A stretch of DNA of 17,652 bases from Myxococcales bacterium (GCA_007120615.1 SKNI01000325.1:1-17652); one strand, 5' to 3'. Positions 1-7,951 are shown, counted from the stretch's first letter. Translations and numbers: made by a program. The notes: generated by a model from the letters alone, not told the origin.

Positions 1-1503
1 ATGATGAGTCCCCGAAGAAGTCGGTCGCTCCACCGAGATGGAATCCACCTCAAACCCGTCTACCGGATCATCATCGGTGGTCGGCTCCGCCGATACTCCG
101 GTGACTTTTACGTAGTGATAAGCCTCCGGTTCATCGGAGGACTCTCCACCGGAACAATTGGCATCCGCTTGCGCCCGCTCCAGCAGATCATCGAGTTGTG
201 CGTACAGACTCGCCCCTGGACAGAGATTACTGGAGTGCCCGGAATGATCTCGATGACCACCGACGTGGTCTCGGTCCAACTCGATGTCGTATTTATCCCC
301 CAGATACCGAAGCATCTGCGCCAGACTGGCCAGCTGCTCTTCGGAAGGCTCTCCCTCCTCATAATTTCCGATAAGCGAAATCCCAAGATTCCCGGAATTA
401 TGGTCTAAGACATGAGCCCCCTGCCGATCTTCGGGATTTCCTCGATAGATTGTACCGTCCCAACTGATCAGGAAATGATATCCGATATCCCAGTAGTCTC
501 TCTCGTCCATATGACCGTTCTGCACCGAACGAACCCAGTAGGCTCCATCCGATTCCCCGTTGGGCTGCACCGTATGGTGAACCGTGATTCGATCGGGAGT
601 GTGATGGGCACGGTTTCGGGTCGCTGTGCGGGCATCCCATGCACTTCGCGGGCGAATATTGGGATCCGTTGACGGATCGGAGCACATCGGCTCATCGTCG
701 CCTACAGCCCCTCCGCCGGATCCGTCCCCGGCGCATTGACTTCCTTCTGCTACTCGCGCTCGGGCATCATCGCCGTAATAAAACCGCAAGATCCTCTCAT
801 AATCCCAGCCCTGATCCGACAGGCAGGATGAGCCGTTTTGGGACATCGTCCCCCGATTCGCCGGATTTCCCGGGTGCCCTTGCGGTGAGCGATGGATCTC
901 GTTTCCCATCAATCCCTCATTATAGGTGACACATCGTTCGGTGTCCTGAGTCCCGGCCCCATCGCAAACTGTATTCGGTGCGGCCTCGCCCACACAGCTC
1001 GCGTCCCTGGGAACGGCTCCGGCCACGTAAAACGGCGCTATTACGTGATCGCCATGAGTCAACACCTGACCGGCCGTGGCCCGCACCGCTTCATAATGGC
1101 GCTCCTCGGGCTGGGCATAGGAACAATCATAGACCTGGTGTCTCTCATCGGTGAATAAGGGACGCCCCAGGTCTTCTGACATAAAGAGGGCATAAGTCCG
1201 GGCCGCGATCGCCTGCGCCTTCAAAGCCTCCATCGGGGCATTTCCGTTCTCACAGGCCACCACGCTGGGAAGATAGTCCTCCTCCACATCCACCGCGCCG
1301 TACCCTTCCAGCTGTACCGTACAAAACGGACTCAGCTGCTGAAGACGAACTTCGGTGTCCTCTTCCAGCACCAGGCCTTGTGGTGGCTCGTCCTCCATCC
1401 CACAACCCACAGAAAGCAGGAGCGCCATCGTCGCCAGACAGACTCCGGCTCGGGAAAAGTTTTGGAAAGTGCCGGCTCTCTGTCTAATCATGATTCGAAC
1501 CAT
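1..1503 (-). CDS. SpoIID-like / PGRP (Amidase_2) fusion lipoprotein, 3' end outside window
   Basis: The frame stays open for 501 codons and runs off the left edge. Residues 1-34 look like a lipoprotein signal ending in LLSVGC (Cys34), so the protein is probably anchored in the outer membrane. Residues about 62-240 resemble SpoIID/LytB: ACE (Glu85, the likely equivalent of the SpoIID catalytic Glu) is followed by EALKAQAIAARTY (92-104). Residues about 282-443 are a peptidoglycan-recognition/Amidase_2 domain: RPRSAWDA, VHHT (His309/310), GAHVLDHN, NLGISLIGNY, GGHRDH (417/420) and LCPG (Cys428), so the zinc ligands appear present. A further stretch (YHYVKVTG...GFEVDSISV) continues off the window. 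By family knowledge the amidase strips stem peptides and SpoIID cleaves denuded glycan; acting in sequence is inference. The start at 1503 is chosen for a GGAG seven bases upstream; ATGs at 1542 and 1491 are alternatives. Confidence 0.9.
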   Translation of the reverse strand, partial: MVRIMIRQRAGTFQNFSRAGVCLATMALLLSVGCGMEDEPPQGLVLEEDTEVRLQQLSPFCTVQLEGYGAVDVEEDYLPSVVACENGNAPMEALKAQAIAARTYALFMSEDLGRPLFTDERHQVYDCSYAQPEERHYEAVRATAGQVLTHGDHVIAPFYVAGAVPRDASCVGEAAPNTVCDGAGTQDTERCVTYNEGLMGNEIHRSPQGHPGNPANRGTMSQNGSSCLSDQGWDYERILRFYYGDDARARVAEGSQCAGDGSGGGAVGDDEPMCSDPSTDPNIRPRSAWDARTATRNRAHHTPDRITVHHTVQPNGESDGAYWVRSVQNGHMDERDYWDIGYHFLISWDGTIYRGNPEDRQGAHVLDHNSGNLGISLIGNYEEGEPSEEQLASLAQMLRYLGDKYDIELDRDHVGGHRDHSGHSSNLCPGASLYAQLDDLLERAQADANCSGGESSDEPEAYHYVKVTGVSAEPTTDDDPVDGFEVDSISVERPTSSGTHH

Positions 1504-1510
1504 TGGAAAG

Positions 1511-1514
1511 CTCC
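1511..1514 (-). promoter_or_regulatory. Ribosome binding site supporting the start at 1503
   Basis: The minus strand reads GGAG followed by seven bases and then ATG at 1503. The in-frame ATG at 1542 also has a GGAG five bases upstream, so the start is favoured rather than proven. A start at 1503 or 1491 places the hydrophobic segment closer to the N-terminus, as expected for a lipoprotein signal. Confidence 0.5.
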
Positions 1515-1760
1515 GTGCCATTATAATAATTGTCGATTTCATTTCGGCTCCAGGGACTACCGTTTTCAAACAGGACCAGCACATATCGATATAATGCTGC
1601 AGAAATTGTGCCGACATCCCTGTTTTCCGGGCCACATCCACCCTTTCGAGGTCTCTGGGTTCATGGTGCTTGACCTCTCCCCCTTGTTGCGCCTACTTGA
1701 CCACAGCATACTACATATGCCTACACTTGCGAAAAAAATTCTTTCCCGCAGTTCGCCGTT

Positions 1761-1777
1761 CAAACTTTCCCGCGAAA
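1761..1777 (+). repeat. 17-base intergenic motif, copy 1 (half-palindromic)
   Basis: CAAACTTTCCCGCGAAA recurs with one mismatch at 8169-8185, in the other large divergent intergenic region. The core TTTCCCGCGAAA has partly palindromic arms (TTTC/GAAA). A ten-base piece of the same core lies on the opposite strand at 14754-14763, before mutS. It could be a regulator site, but no known regulator is recognised from it. Confidence 0.3.
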
Positions 1778-2002
1778 TTCCAACTCTCGACTGACCACTT
1801 CGCCCCCCAGGACCGGGCCGGAGTGTGACAGATTTACACAGGTGATCGAGATCGTGGCGGCGAAGTAACTTTTTCAATTTTGCTTCTACCGACAGGTTCC
1901 GATCATACCTCCATATAACCTGCAAATTGACAGAGGGGCCGTTGCTGCATACCGTCCCCTGCCTTGACGCCGAGTGGCATCTTTTATTGAGGATTTTGAT
2001 TT

Positions 2003-3109
2003 ATGGCTACCACCGTTGACGACGTACCGATTCTATTGACCGGATTCCCCGGCTTTCTGGCCGATCACCTCCTGCGAAACCTCGCCGGCGATCGACGGGC
2101 TCCGATTCATATTCTCTCGTTGCCCTCCACCGTTGAATTGGCTCGGACCCGCCTCACCATGATGGAGAGAGACTGGCCCGGTCTTAAGAATCGATGGACC
2201 GTACACCCCGGGGATATTTCCAAACCCGATCTGGGCCTTCAGGCGAAGACCTACGCCACGTTGACCGCAGAGATAGGAGTGGTGTGGCATCTGGCCGCGA
2301 TTTACGATCTCGCCGTGGAGGCCCAGTTAGCCTACCGCGTAAACGTCGGTGGCACCGGTTATATCCTCGACTTCTGCACGGCCTGCGCTGACTTCCACCG
2401 GCTCAATTACGTATCCACATGCTATGTCTCCGGTGAGCGCACCGGTACGATATACGAAGATGAACTCGATCGTGGACAGCATCACAAAAATCACTATGAG
2501 GCCACCAAATTCTGGGCCGAAGTCGAAGTCCAGCGTAGACGAAAAGATATCCCCACCACTATTTTTCGCCCCGGGATCGTAGTGGGTAACTCCACCACCG
2601 GAGAGACCAATAAATACGACGGGCCATATTATATCTTTCAATTATTGCATCGGCTGCCGGAGTGGATGCCCTTTCCCAATATTGGAAGCGGCAACGCCGT
2701 GGTGAACCTGGTCCCAATCGACGTGATAGCTCAAGCCCTGAGTGCGCTCGGAAAGCACGAAGAGACCCAGGGAGAGACCCTTCACCTGGCCGATCCCCAC
2801 CCGATGACTGCTCAGCAAATCGTTAACCAGGTGCTCGCGCTTCTTGGTCGACGCCCCACGGTGGGACGCCTCCCGGCCTCCTGGGTCGAACGAGCGCTGG
2901 ATAATAAGACCGTTTCCGAATGGACCGGTGTCCCGAAGGAAGCGCTGGTTTATTTCAACCACGATGCCCGCTACGACACGACCCGCGCATCAAACCATCT
3001 GGAGAAGCTCGATATCCACATTCCCCATCTTTCCATTTATTTGAACAATCTTGTCGACTTTTACCTGCGCCATCCCGAAGAACCGCCTGGCCTGCTCGAA
3101 GCGAGATAA
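2003..3109 (+). CDS. Extended SDR family NAD(P)-dependent oxidoreductase/epimerase
   Basis: This 368-residue protein has an N-terminal Rossmann fold. The nucleotide-binding loop is TGFPGFLA (residues 13-20), with Ala in place of the third Gly of TGxxGxxG. It is followed by HLAA (96-99), NVGGTG (114-119), YVST (136-139, the Ser/Thr position), YEATK (165-169, catalytic Tyr and Lys) and FRPGIVVG (188-195). These mark an active extended SDR, closest in style to the NAD_binding_4 / 'male sterility' or thioester-reductase-like branch. That branch works on fatty-acyl or sugar-type substrates, but the substrate cannot be read from the sequence. No signal peptide is seen, so it should be cytosolic. 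A TGAGGA at 1988-1993 supports the ATG at 2003. It is transcribed alone and converges on the TadE-like operon, with five bases between the stop codons and no obvious terminator. Confidence 0.88.
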   Translation: MATTVDDVPILLTGFPGFLADHLLRNLAGDRRAPIHILSLPSTVELARTRLTMMERDWPGLKNRWTVHPGDISKPDLGLQAKTYATLTAEIGVVWHLAAIYDLAVEAQLAYRVNVGGTGYILDFCTACADFHRLNYVSTCYVSGERTGTIYEDELDRGQHHKNHYEATKFWAEVEVQRRRKDIPTTIFRPGIVVGNSTTGETNKYDGPYYIFQLLHRLPEWMPFPNIGSGNAVVNLVPIDVIAQALSALGKHEETQGETLHLADPHPMTAQQIVNQVLALLGRRPTVGRLPASWVERALDNKTVSEWTGVPKEALVYFNHDARYDTTRASNHLEKLDIHIPHLSIYLNNLVDFYLRHPEEPPGLLEAR

Positions 3110-3114
3110 GCGGC

Positions 3115-3966
3115 TTAATTATCCGGCGTCGACCAGAGTTCGGGCACCCCGGGAGCTCCCTCCTGGGACAGGGGCTGCTCATGGTCGATCCCGAGCATAT
3201 CGCTGTAGGGCGAGGAGCTATCCAACTGGGGACGAATTACCTGCATCGCCCACAGCTCCGCGTTATAAGGGGGGCGTGGGGGCACCAAAAGATTGTACTC
3301 CGCCTTCACATCGAAGCTATGACCGTGGGGAAATTCATAGGTCACTTCCCTGACCACATGAGCAACTCCGTAACGGATTCCCGCTCCCAGAACTGCGGGG
3401 ATGCCCGAATTGATCTCGTAGTCTACCGACTGGGCGCCGGAGCCGTCGTCGACGAGGGTCTCGGCAAACCGACTCCCTCCGATGACATCACTGGGGTTAT
3501 TGGTGCGGCTGCGATTGCCGTCTACGAAGACGGGTACTTGATTGGCCACCGGACCTGCCCGGTAATCTGATTCTCCCCAATGACCGTTGCTCCCCATGGC
3601 TGAGTAGGTTCCCCTCTCATGCGAGTCTACCGCTGTACCCAGAGATTCAATCTGTTGACTTGACGAATATTGCGCAAGATGAGCTGTGGCATGATTTGCG
3701 GCTGTAGCGGGCTGGGCGTTGTGCTGCCCGGGAGAGCCCGACTGAATGCCCTCATGGCCCAATTCCTGACTGGTTCGGACTTCGCTCCACAACTGGCGCT
3801 GAGCGTCGTTCCATTCGTAGGTCAGCGTATTTCCAGTCGCCCCCATATAGAGCATGAAATTCAACAGCAGCAAAAAGATGGGCAAAATGATGACGAACTC
3901 GGTCAGCGAAGTTCCCGCCTCATCCCGGTCGAATTGCTGGAGTAGCCCTTTCCTTATCCATTTCAT
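3115..3966 (-). CDS. TadE-like pilus assembly / membrane-anchored protein
   Basis: This 283-residue protein begins with a basic segment, then RDEAGTSLTEFVIILPIFLLLL (residues 14-35) forms a single hydrophobic helix about 22-41. That is the N-terminal signature of TadE/TadG minor pseudopilins of the Tad (Flp) pilus: a Glu early in the helix of a type IV pilin-like segment. The rest is a soluble, Ser/Gly/Gln-rich region without a recognised domain, probably extracytoplasmic. The ATG overlaps the upstream gene's TGA by four bases (ATGA), and GGAG lies seven bases before it, so translational coupling is likely. It is the last gene of the three-gene run and ends five bases from the stop of the convergent SDR gene. 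TadE proteins are often shorter than this, so the tail may be lineage-specific. Confidence 0.75.
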   Translation of the reverse strand: MKWIRKGLLQQFDRDEAGTSLTEFVIILPIFLLLLNFMLYMGATGNTLTYEWNDAQRQLWSEVRTSQELGHEGIQSGSPGQHNAQPATAANHATAHLAQYSSSQQIESLGTAVDSHERGTYSAMGSNGHWGESDYRAGPVANQVPVFVDGNRSRTNNPSDVIGGSRFAETLVDDGSGAQSVDYEINSGIPAVLGAGIRYGVAHVVREVTYEFPHGHSFDVKAEYNLLVPPRPPYNAELWAMQVIRPQLDSSSPYSDMLGIDHEQPLSQEGAPGVPELWSTPDN

Positions 3967-5378
3967 CGGCTTACTCCGTCGATCGTAGTTTGTCCCATTC
4001 CCCGGGTGACCCGCTCCATATAGATCAGGTCGTCGAGCATCTCGGCTCCACTTCCCACGAAATTATCGTGGAAGATTCCGCTGAGCATCAACCGATCCAG
4101 CGAGGAGTGAAACACCGTATTGAGATCGCTTCCTTGCTCTCGAAACTCGCCGGGCAACGAAACCGGACGCATCCGAGAGGTCCAGGCCGGCGTCCAAATA
4201 TCAGGGGCGCCGTCTCCCTGAAAAGAGATCTCCGAGCGCGCCATACCCCAGAATCCGCTGGGCCGATACATCCTCCCGGTCATCGATTCAGAATCGTGTT
4301 GATAGTCCACACCGGGCACCCGATATCGATCCCGCATATGATCGAAATATTCCGGCTCATGGCGAAAGGTGATCACGATATTAGAGGTCCAATTCAACCA
4401 GTCGGCCTCCGATCGAATGCTCAGCGGGTGAAAGACATAGGGCGCCGCATAGCTGCGCTCCCCGTCGGACATGGCCATTCGCGAATATCGAAGTCCCTCG
4501 GTCATGGTACCATCGAAGGATGCCCCCCGATCGATGACCTCGTCCGATGCCGCCCCGAGGCTGGATCGTGAGCGATGACGGTCTACGTTGACCGCCATAT
4601 GTTCGTGCTCTCGCCATAATTCATTATTGGCCATCCCCTCGATCATCGCGTCGAATCGGCCCGGCCACACCGGAAGCTGGTCGGTCATGGAGGATTGATT
4701 ATATCCCACACCGGGACCGGCCTCGGAGATGACCTGGCCCAACAAATCCGGTCCCGGGGCCTGGGTGGTTCGAGGAGGAGGATAACTGGTCGCGAAGGTC
4801 GCGCCATTTCGCTGAGCCCGAGTTACCGCTTCGCTCCATCCCCACCATCGGGTGATGGCAGTGATATAATTCTGGTAATTATGAAGCGCCCGGACATCGG
4901 CCGCATAATAATCGCTATTGCCCGTATAGGCGTCGAAATCATTATCTAACTCCGTCAGAAATAACTCCGCATTCTCGTACGCCACGTCCCAGTCACACTG
5001 GGGCAATTGGTTGACGCATTCCATGATCCGATCGGTTACATACTGACGGTAAGAAAAGAACATGCTCGCGTATACAGAATGCACCCCTACCACGGAGCGT
5101 TTACCCACGTTGGTAAAGGCCACCATATTCATCGAGCGCGCTTTCACCGACCCCTGACTAAATGCTCCCATATCGGCACTGGCCTGCACCTCGATCTTGT
5201 CTTTGCTGACGATAATTCCGTCGAACATCAGCCAGGCCATCAAAAACAGAATCAGGACCGCCGCCAGACAGAGCAGCACCACCGCGCCACCCTCGTCTTT
5301 GGAAAGGGCATCGAGCATATCTCCAGACTCCCGTCGCCGGGAGCGAACCGGAAACTTATTGTTCAGGGAGTTGAGCAT
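3963..5378 (-). CDS. TadG-like (Tad_N-type) membrane-anchored protein
   Basis: This 471-residue protein has a basic N-terminus (RSRRR), then SKDEGGAVVLLCLAAVLILF leading a TM helix at about 31-52. After it comes KIEVQASADMGAFSQGSVKARSM (61-83), which matches the TadG / 'pilus assembly Tad_N' pattern of a helix followed by Q-x-A-A/S-D-x-x-A. The remaining roughly 390 residues have no motif I recognise and should face the periplasm. TadG-like proteins are accessory components of Tad pili, and some have different C-terminal domains. The start at 5378 overlaps the previous gene's 3' end by 23 bases; AGGTG lies about seven bases upstream. An internal ATG at residue 21 (5318) would also keep the helix. 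The gene sits between two other Tad-like genes; no TadA ATPase, secretin, prepilin peptidase or Flp pilin is in the window. Confidence 0.72.
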   Translation of the reverse strand: MLNSLNNKFPVRSRRRESGDMLDALSKDEGGAVVLLCLAAVLILFLMAWLMFDGIIVSKDKIEVQASADMGAFSQGSVKARSMNMVAFTNVGKRSVVGVHSVYASMFFSYRQYVTDRIMECVNQLPQCDWDVAYENAELFLTELDNDFDAYTGNSDYYAADVRALHNYQNYITAITRWWGWSEAVTRAQRNGATFATSYPPPRTTQAPGPDLLGQVISEAGPGVGYNQSSMTDQLPVWPGRFDAMIEGMANNELWREHEHMAVNVDRHRSRSSLGAASDEVIDRGASFDGTMTEGLRYSRMAMSDGERSYAAPYVFHPLSIRSEADWLNWTSNIVITFRHEPEYFDHMRDRYRVPGVDYQHDSESMTGRMYRPSGFWGMARSEISFQGDGAPDIWTPAWTSRMRPVSLPGEFREQGSDLNTVFHSSLDRLMLSGIFHDNFVGSGAEMLDDLIYMERVTRGMGQTTIDGVSR

Positions 5379-6378
5379 TCGGGGGCACCTGTGAAGAGTA
5401 CATGATATCGCGGGTCATATTGATATAGACCCCTGGCAATCCTGCGACTGTGCCGGGCGAACCGAAGAGATGACCCACCAGCGGAAAGGTCACCTTATGG
5501 CTATAATGAATGGTCACTCCCACTTGCTCGCCGGTATCGACCAACTCCACGTCCAGCGCCAGGTAGGCAAAGGTAAATTTTCGCACCGACCGTTCGGGGT
5601 AGGAGGCCGTATCGAGGGCTCGGTAGAATCGATATTCCGTCGCCCCATCGAAGTCATTGAGGTTCTGTGCCCCGTCCAGGGCGATTCGCCCGGAGTCGTT
5701 GGGGGGAACAGCGAGCTGACTGGCGAGCAGGCTGGCCCGCATTTTAAAGAAATTATCCGAATCGATCTGGCTCTCATCGGGGCGAAAGTCCGAAGGCGCC
5801 ACAGGCGCCAGCGATGCCGCCGCTTGAATGCGCGCCATATCGATGACCATATCCTCGGTGACTCCTCGACGGGCGGCTTCATCGTTGGCCGGATAGGTCT
5901 CCGGATGCCACAGCCACACCGTTCGCCCGGCCTGTGATGATGCGTAATTAAAGAGCATCGAGGCCAGGTTCATCACCGCTACCTGTGAGAGCCCCATAAT
6001 CAGAGTCAAAAGCAGCGGCAAGATGATGATCGTCTCCGTCATCACCGTCCCGCGAGCCTTTTTGATCATCCGCCCGGGTTCTGCCTTTGCGCTCCAGATG
6101 GCCTTTCCGATCAGGTAAAGCATCGTCCACGCAGCCAGGGAAACCACCAGGTGAATGGCGAGTTCACTGGCGAATAGTGATGCATCGCCCCACTCTTGGG
6201 TGACTTCTACCATCCATTGCAGGTGAGTGCCTCCAATCGTCATCCATGCCAACGTCACCGCCACCAGCAAAACGCCGGTCAGGTGCACGACGAGTTCCCC
6301 TGCGGCGCGGGACGCCCCTACACTCCAACGTCCTGTGGAGCGGTCTTTGTTCTGGGATTTGGAAGTCTCGTCATTCAT
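5356..6378 (-). CDS. TadE-like protein with two extra N-terminal TM helices
   Basis: This 340-residue protein has predicted helices at about 29-47 and 74-92, then a TadE-type core: KKARGTVMTETIIILPLLL (106-124) leading a third helix at about 115-135 and NLASMLFNYASSQAGRTVWL. The Gly-Thr-x-Met-Thr-Glu start and the Ala/Gly-rich region behind the helix are typical of the TadE family. The C-terminal half is soluble and ends in a putative beta-rich segment (FTFAYLALDVEL, VTIHYSHKVTFPLVG). Two extra helices before the TadE motif are unusual, because TadE normally has one. The ATG start has no good Shine-Dalgarno, only a GAG at about -11. It is the first of three overlapping genes. It lies 144 bases after the stop of the upstream membrane gene, so it may have its own promoter. 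Confidence 0.72.
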   Translation of the reverse strand: MNDETSKSQNKDRSTGRWSVGASRAAGELVVHLTGVLLVAVTLAWMTIGGTHLQWMVEVTQEWGDASLFASELAIHLVVSLAAWTMLYLIGKAIWSAKAEPGRMIKKARGTVMTETIIILPLLLTLIMGLSQVAVMNLASMLFNYASSQAGRTVWLWHPETYPANDEAARRGVTEDMVIDMARIQAAASLAPVAPSDFRPDESQIDSDNFFKMRASLLASQLAVPPNDSGRIALDGAQNLNDFDGATEYRFYRALDTASYPERSVRKFTFAYLALDVELVDTGEQVGVTIHYSHKVTFPLVGHLFGSPGTVAGLPGVYINMTRDIMYSSQVPPNAQLPEQ

Positions 6379-6418
6379 TCTATGGACTCGAAAACCAGGA
6401 GGCTATTGGGATACGCAC

Positions 6419-6446
6419 TTGATAGTCCATGCAAAGATGAGGCCAA
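6419..6446 (-). promoter_or_regulatory. Possible sigma70-like promoter for the Tad-like operon
   Basis: On the minus strand TTGGCC (6446-6441) and TATCAA (6424-6419) are 16 bases apart. Each matches four of six consensus bases, so this is a weak candidate. It would give a leader of about 33 bases before the start at 6378. Confidence 0.25.
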
Positions 6447-6471
6447 CACCGAAATTAACCCCTTTTAGTCC

Positions 6472-6500
6472 GACAGTGTCCTACATCGTGACACACTGTC
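6472..6500. repeat. Perfect 8-bp inverted repeat, possible operator or hairpin
   Basis: GACAGTGT at 6472-6479 is the exact reverse complement of ACACTGTC at 6493-6500, with 13 bases between them. The half-site centres are 21 bases apart, about two helical turns, which would suit a dimeric DNA-binding protein. It lies just past the stop of the membrane-protein gene and upstream of the weak promoter above. No T-run follows on either strand, so a classical intrinsic terminator is unlikely. Confidence 0.45.
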
Positions 6501-6522
6501 ATACCATCATGGACATTTTACC

Positions 6523-7941
6523 TCACAAATCCGTTTCTTCGTCTGCTCGAAAGAGGCTCTCACTGAGCGCCCGGAGTTTTTCACCCTCCCGACGCGTCGT
6601 CGTCACAAAATCCTCGTCCTCATCATCCATCACCCTATCAATGCGTTCTGTCGCCTGAGCCTCCCGTCGTCTCTCCTCCGTGCGGACAACATCGCTGCCC
6701 CGGGAGATAGACCGCTCCAACTCATCGATCCCGAACGCATTCTGCGCCCGCCCCACTGCGGCAATCGCCGCTTCTACTACCGTCACACCCGTGGCATCTC
6801 GGGCCGCCTCACACCACTCTACCACATCAACCCTTCCACCGGCGTCAAATTGCACCGCTTCCTCACAGGTCCGCCGGATAAATCGCACCGAAGAAAAAGC
6901 ATAGAGTGGATCGGAGACCTCCAGACCGCACTGGGTCTCGATGGACCCTGACAGATGGGCCGCGATGGCATCCACCTGATGATGCTCATCCATCAGATGG
7001 CACCCCAGATGAGTCGTCCAATGAAAAAGATCCGCCGGAGTCCAGGAAAGCGACTCGTTCACCGGATCGGTCCCCATCAAGGTCGCCGCCGGCAGGTCTA
7101 CGGCTTCGATCAATCTTCGAAAGAGCGGCACCTTCAACTCTTCATTCCACAGGTGGGGATTGACGGCGAGAATCGCACCGTCATCGGCATGTTCGCTCAA
7201 CGCTCGTCCGCAACATTCGGCAAACTCCGGGGTAGAGGCACTCAACGAACACCGCAGCAACTCCGGCGTGCCCTGGCTCTGATGAAGCACTGCGGTCTGA
7301 GCAAAGGCGTCTGCTGCTTCACAACCGATATCCTCGGGCAAGATCTCCCCACTCATCCATCCTTCATACCAGTGGCGGCTTAGATGTCGGGCAATTCTCA
7401 GGGCCAGATCCGGCTTCTCCTCCTCCACCGAAAGCAAACATCGCGTCGCCACCGACGGTCGATACTCCAGAATCCCCCTCATTCGCCTCTCCACATCGCG
7501 ACCTTCTCCCATCAGGGCGCGCTCACAGGCCAGACGGGCCACCGCATCCGATCGATCCTGACTGGCTCGCAACAGGGACTCCGTGGAGAGCAAATCACCC
7601 ACCACAAAAACTGTCGCCGCCCGATAAGCCCCCACATTCCAAGCCATAAGTGGAAGGCCGAAAAGTGACACCAGCAACACCGCTGCCAACAGTGAGCGAG
7701 GTCTTGCTCTCTGAGACTTCACCAGCAGAACCAACCCCACCGGCACCAGCACCACTCCCAGAAAAACCAGGACCGGAAGTTGCGGAGCAAACCACTCCAG
7801 GATCGCTATCATCAACACCAATCCGGAGACGAGAAAAACCGAAGGAATCACCCACTGAAAACGGGAGAGTGCATCATCCTCACGCACTCCCGTGTCATAG
7901 ATCAGTGTCGCGCGCCTTCGGTTTGGCTTATCGTTCTCCAT
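6523..7941 (-). CDS. Orphan three-TM protein with long Cys-rich C-terminal region
   Basis: I do not recognise this family. The 472-residue product has a basic N-terminus (KPNRRR) and three predicted TM helices at about 31-50, 54-74 and 83-101. About 370 soluble, largely alpha-helical residues follow, with a somewhat HEAT-like rhythm. Positive charges before TM1 and between TM2 and TM3 (KSQRARPR) predict an extracytoplasmic C-terminus by the positive-inside rule. That part has about ten Cys residues, each in a similar setting (LACERA, TRCLLS, IGCEAA, LRCSLS, ECCGRA, LGCHLM, TQCGLE, RTCEEA, EWCEAA). The end is strongly charged (DDEDEDF). The start is the ATG at 7941 because GAGG sits six bases before it; a TTG five codons upstream is less likely. 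The direction matches the Tad-like operon, so a link is possible but unproven. Confidence 0.7.
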   Translation of the reverse strand: MENDKPNRRRATLIYDTGVREDDALSRFQWVIPSVFLVSGLVLMIAILEWFAPQLPVLVFLGVVLVPVGLVLLVKSQRARPRSLLAAVLLVSLFGLPLMAWNVGAYRAATVFVVGDLLSTESLLRASQDRSDAVARLACERALMGEGRDVERRMRGILEYRPSVATRCLLSVEEEKPDLALRIARHLSRHWYEGWMSGEILPEDIGCEAADAFAQTAVLHQSQGTPELLRCSLSASTPEFAECCGRALSEHADDGAILAVNPHLWNEELKVPLFRRLIEAVDLPAATLMGTDPVNESLSWTPADLFHWTTHLGCHLMDEHHQVDAIAAHLSGSIETQCGLEVSDPLYAFSSVRFIRRTCEEAVQFDAGGRVDVVEWCEAARDATGVTVVEAAIAAVGRAQNAFGIDELERSISRGSDVVRTEERRREAQATERIDRVMDDEDEDFVTTTRREGEKLRALSESLFRADEETDL

Positions 7942-7947
7942 CCATCG

Positions 7948-7951
7948 CCTC
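7948..7951 (-). promoter_or_regulatory. Ribosome binding site deciding the start at 7941
   Basis: The minus strand reads GAGG, six bases, then ATG at 7941. The upstream TTG at 7956 lies before this element and has no comparable site, so the ATG is preferred. Confidence 0.6.

Larger units (their letters stand above)
1504..2002. other. Divergent intergenic region, no gene seen
   Basis: This 499-base gap separates the leftward SpoIID-amidase gene from the rightward SDR gene. Open frames here start at non-ATG codons, read through low-quality protein and show no family signature. A TTGACA hexamer at 1927-1932 faces the SDR gene, but only poor -10 matches (around 1948-1955) lie at usable spacing, so the SDR promoter is uncertain. 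A perfect TATAAT lies on the minus strand at 1520-1525. It has no good -35, and a transcript from it would start at about the SD for the 1503 start. CTTTCCCGC occurs twice (1741-1749 and 1765-1773); the second copy is part of the motif listed separately. Confidence 0.6.

Noticed and set aside
1566..1925. Leftward 119-codon frame in the first divergent intergenic region.
   Set aside because: It starts with TTG, has low-complexity unlikely protein and shows no family resemblance.
3106..3120. Possible bidirectional terminator between the convergent SDR and TadE-like genes.
   Set aside because: Only five bases separate the stop codons; the AAGC/GCTT stem is four pairs with a one-base loop and no T-run, too weak to call.
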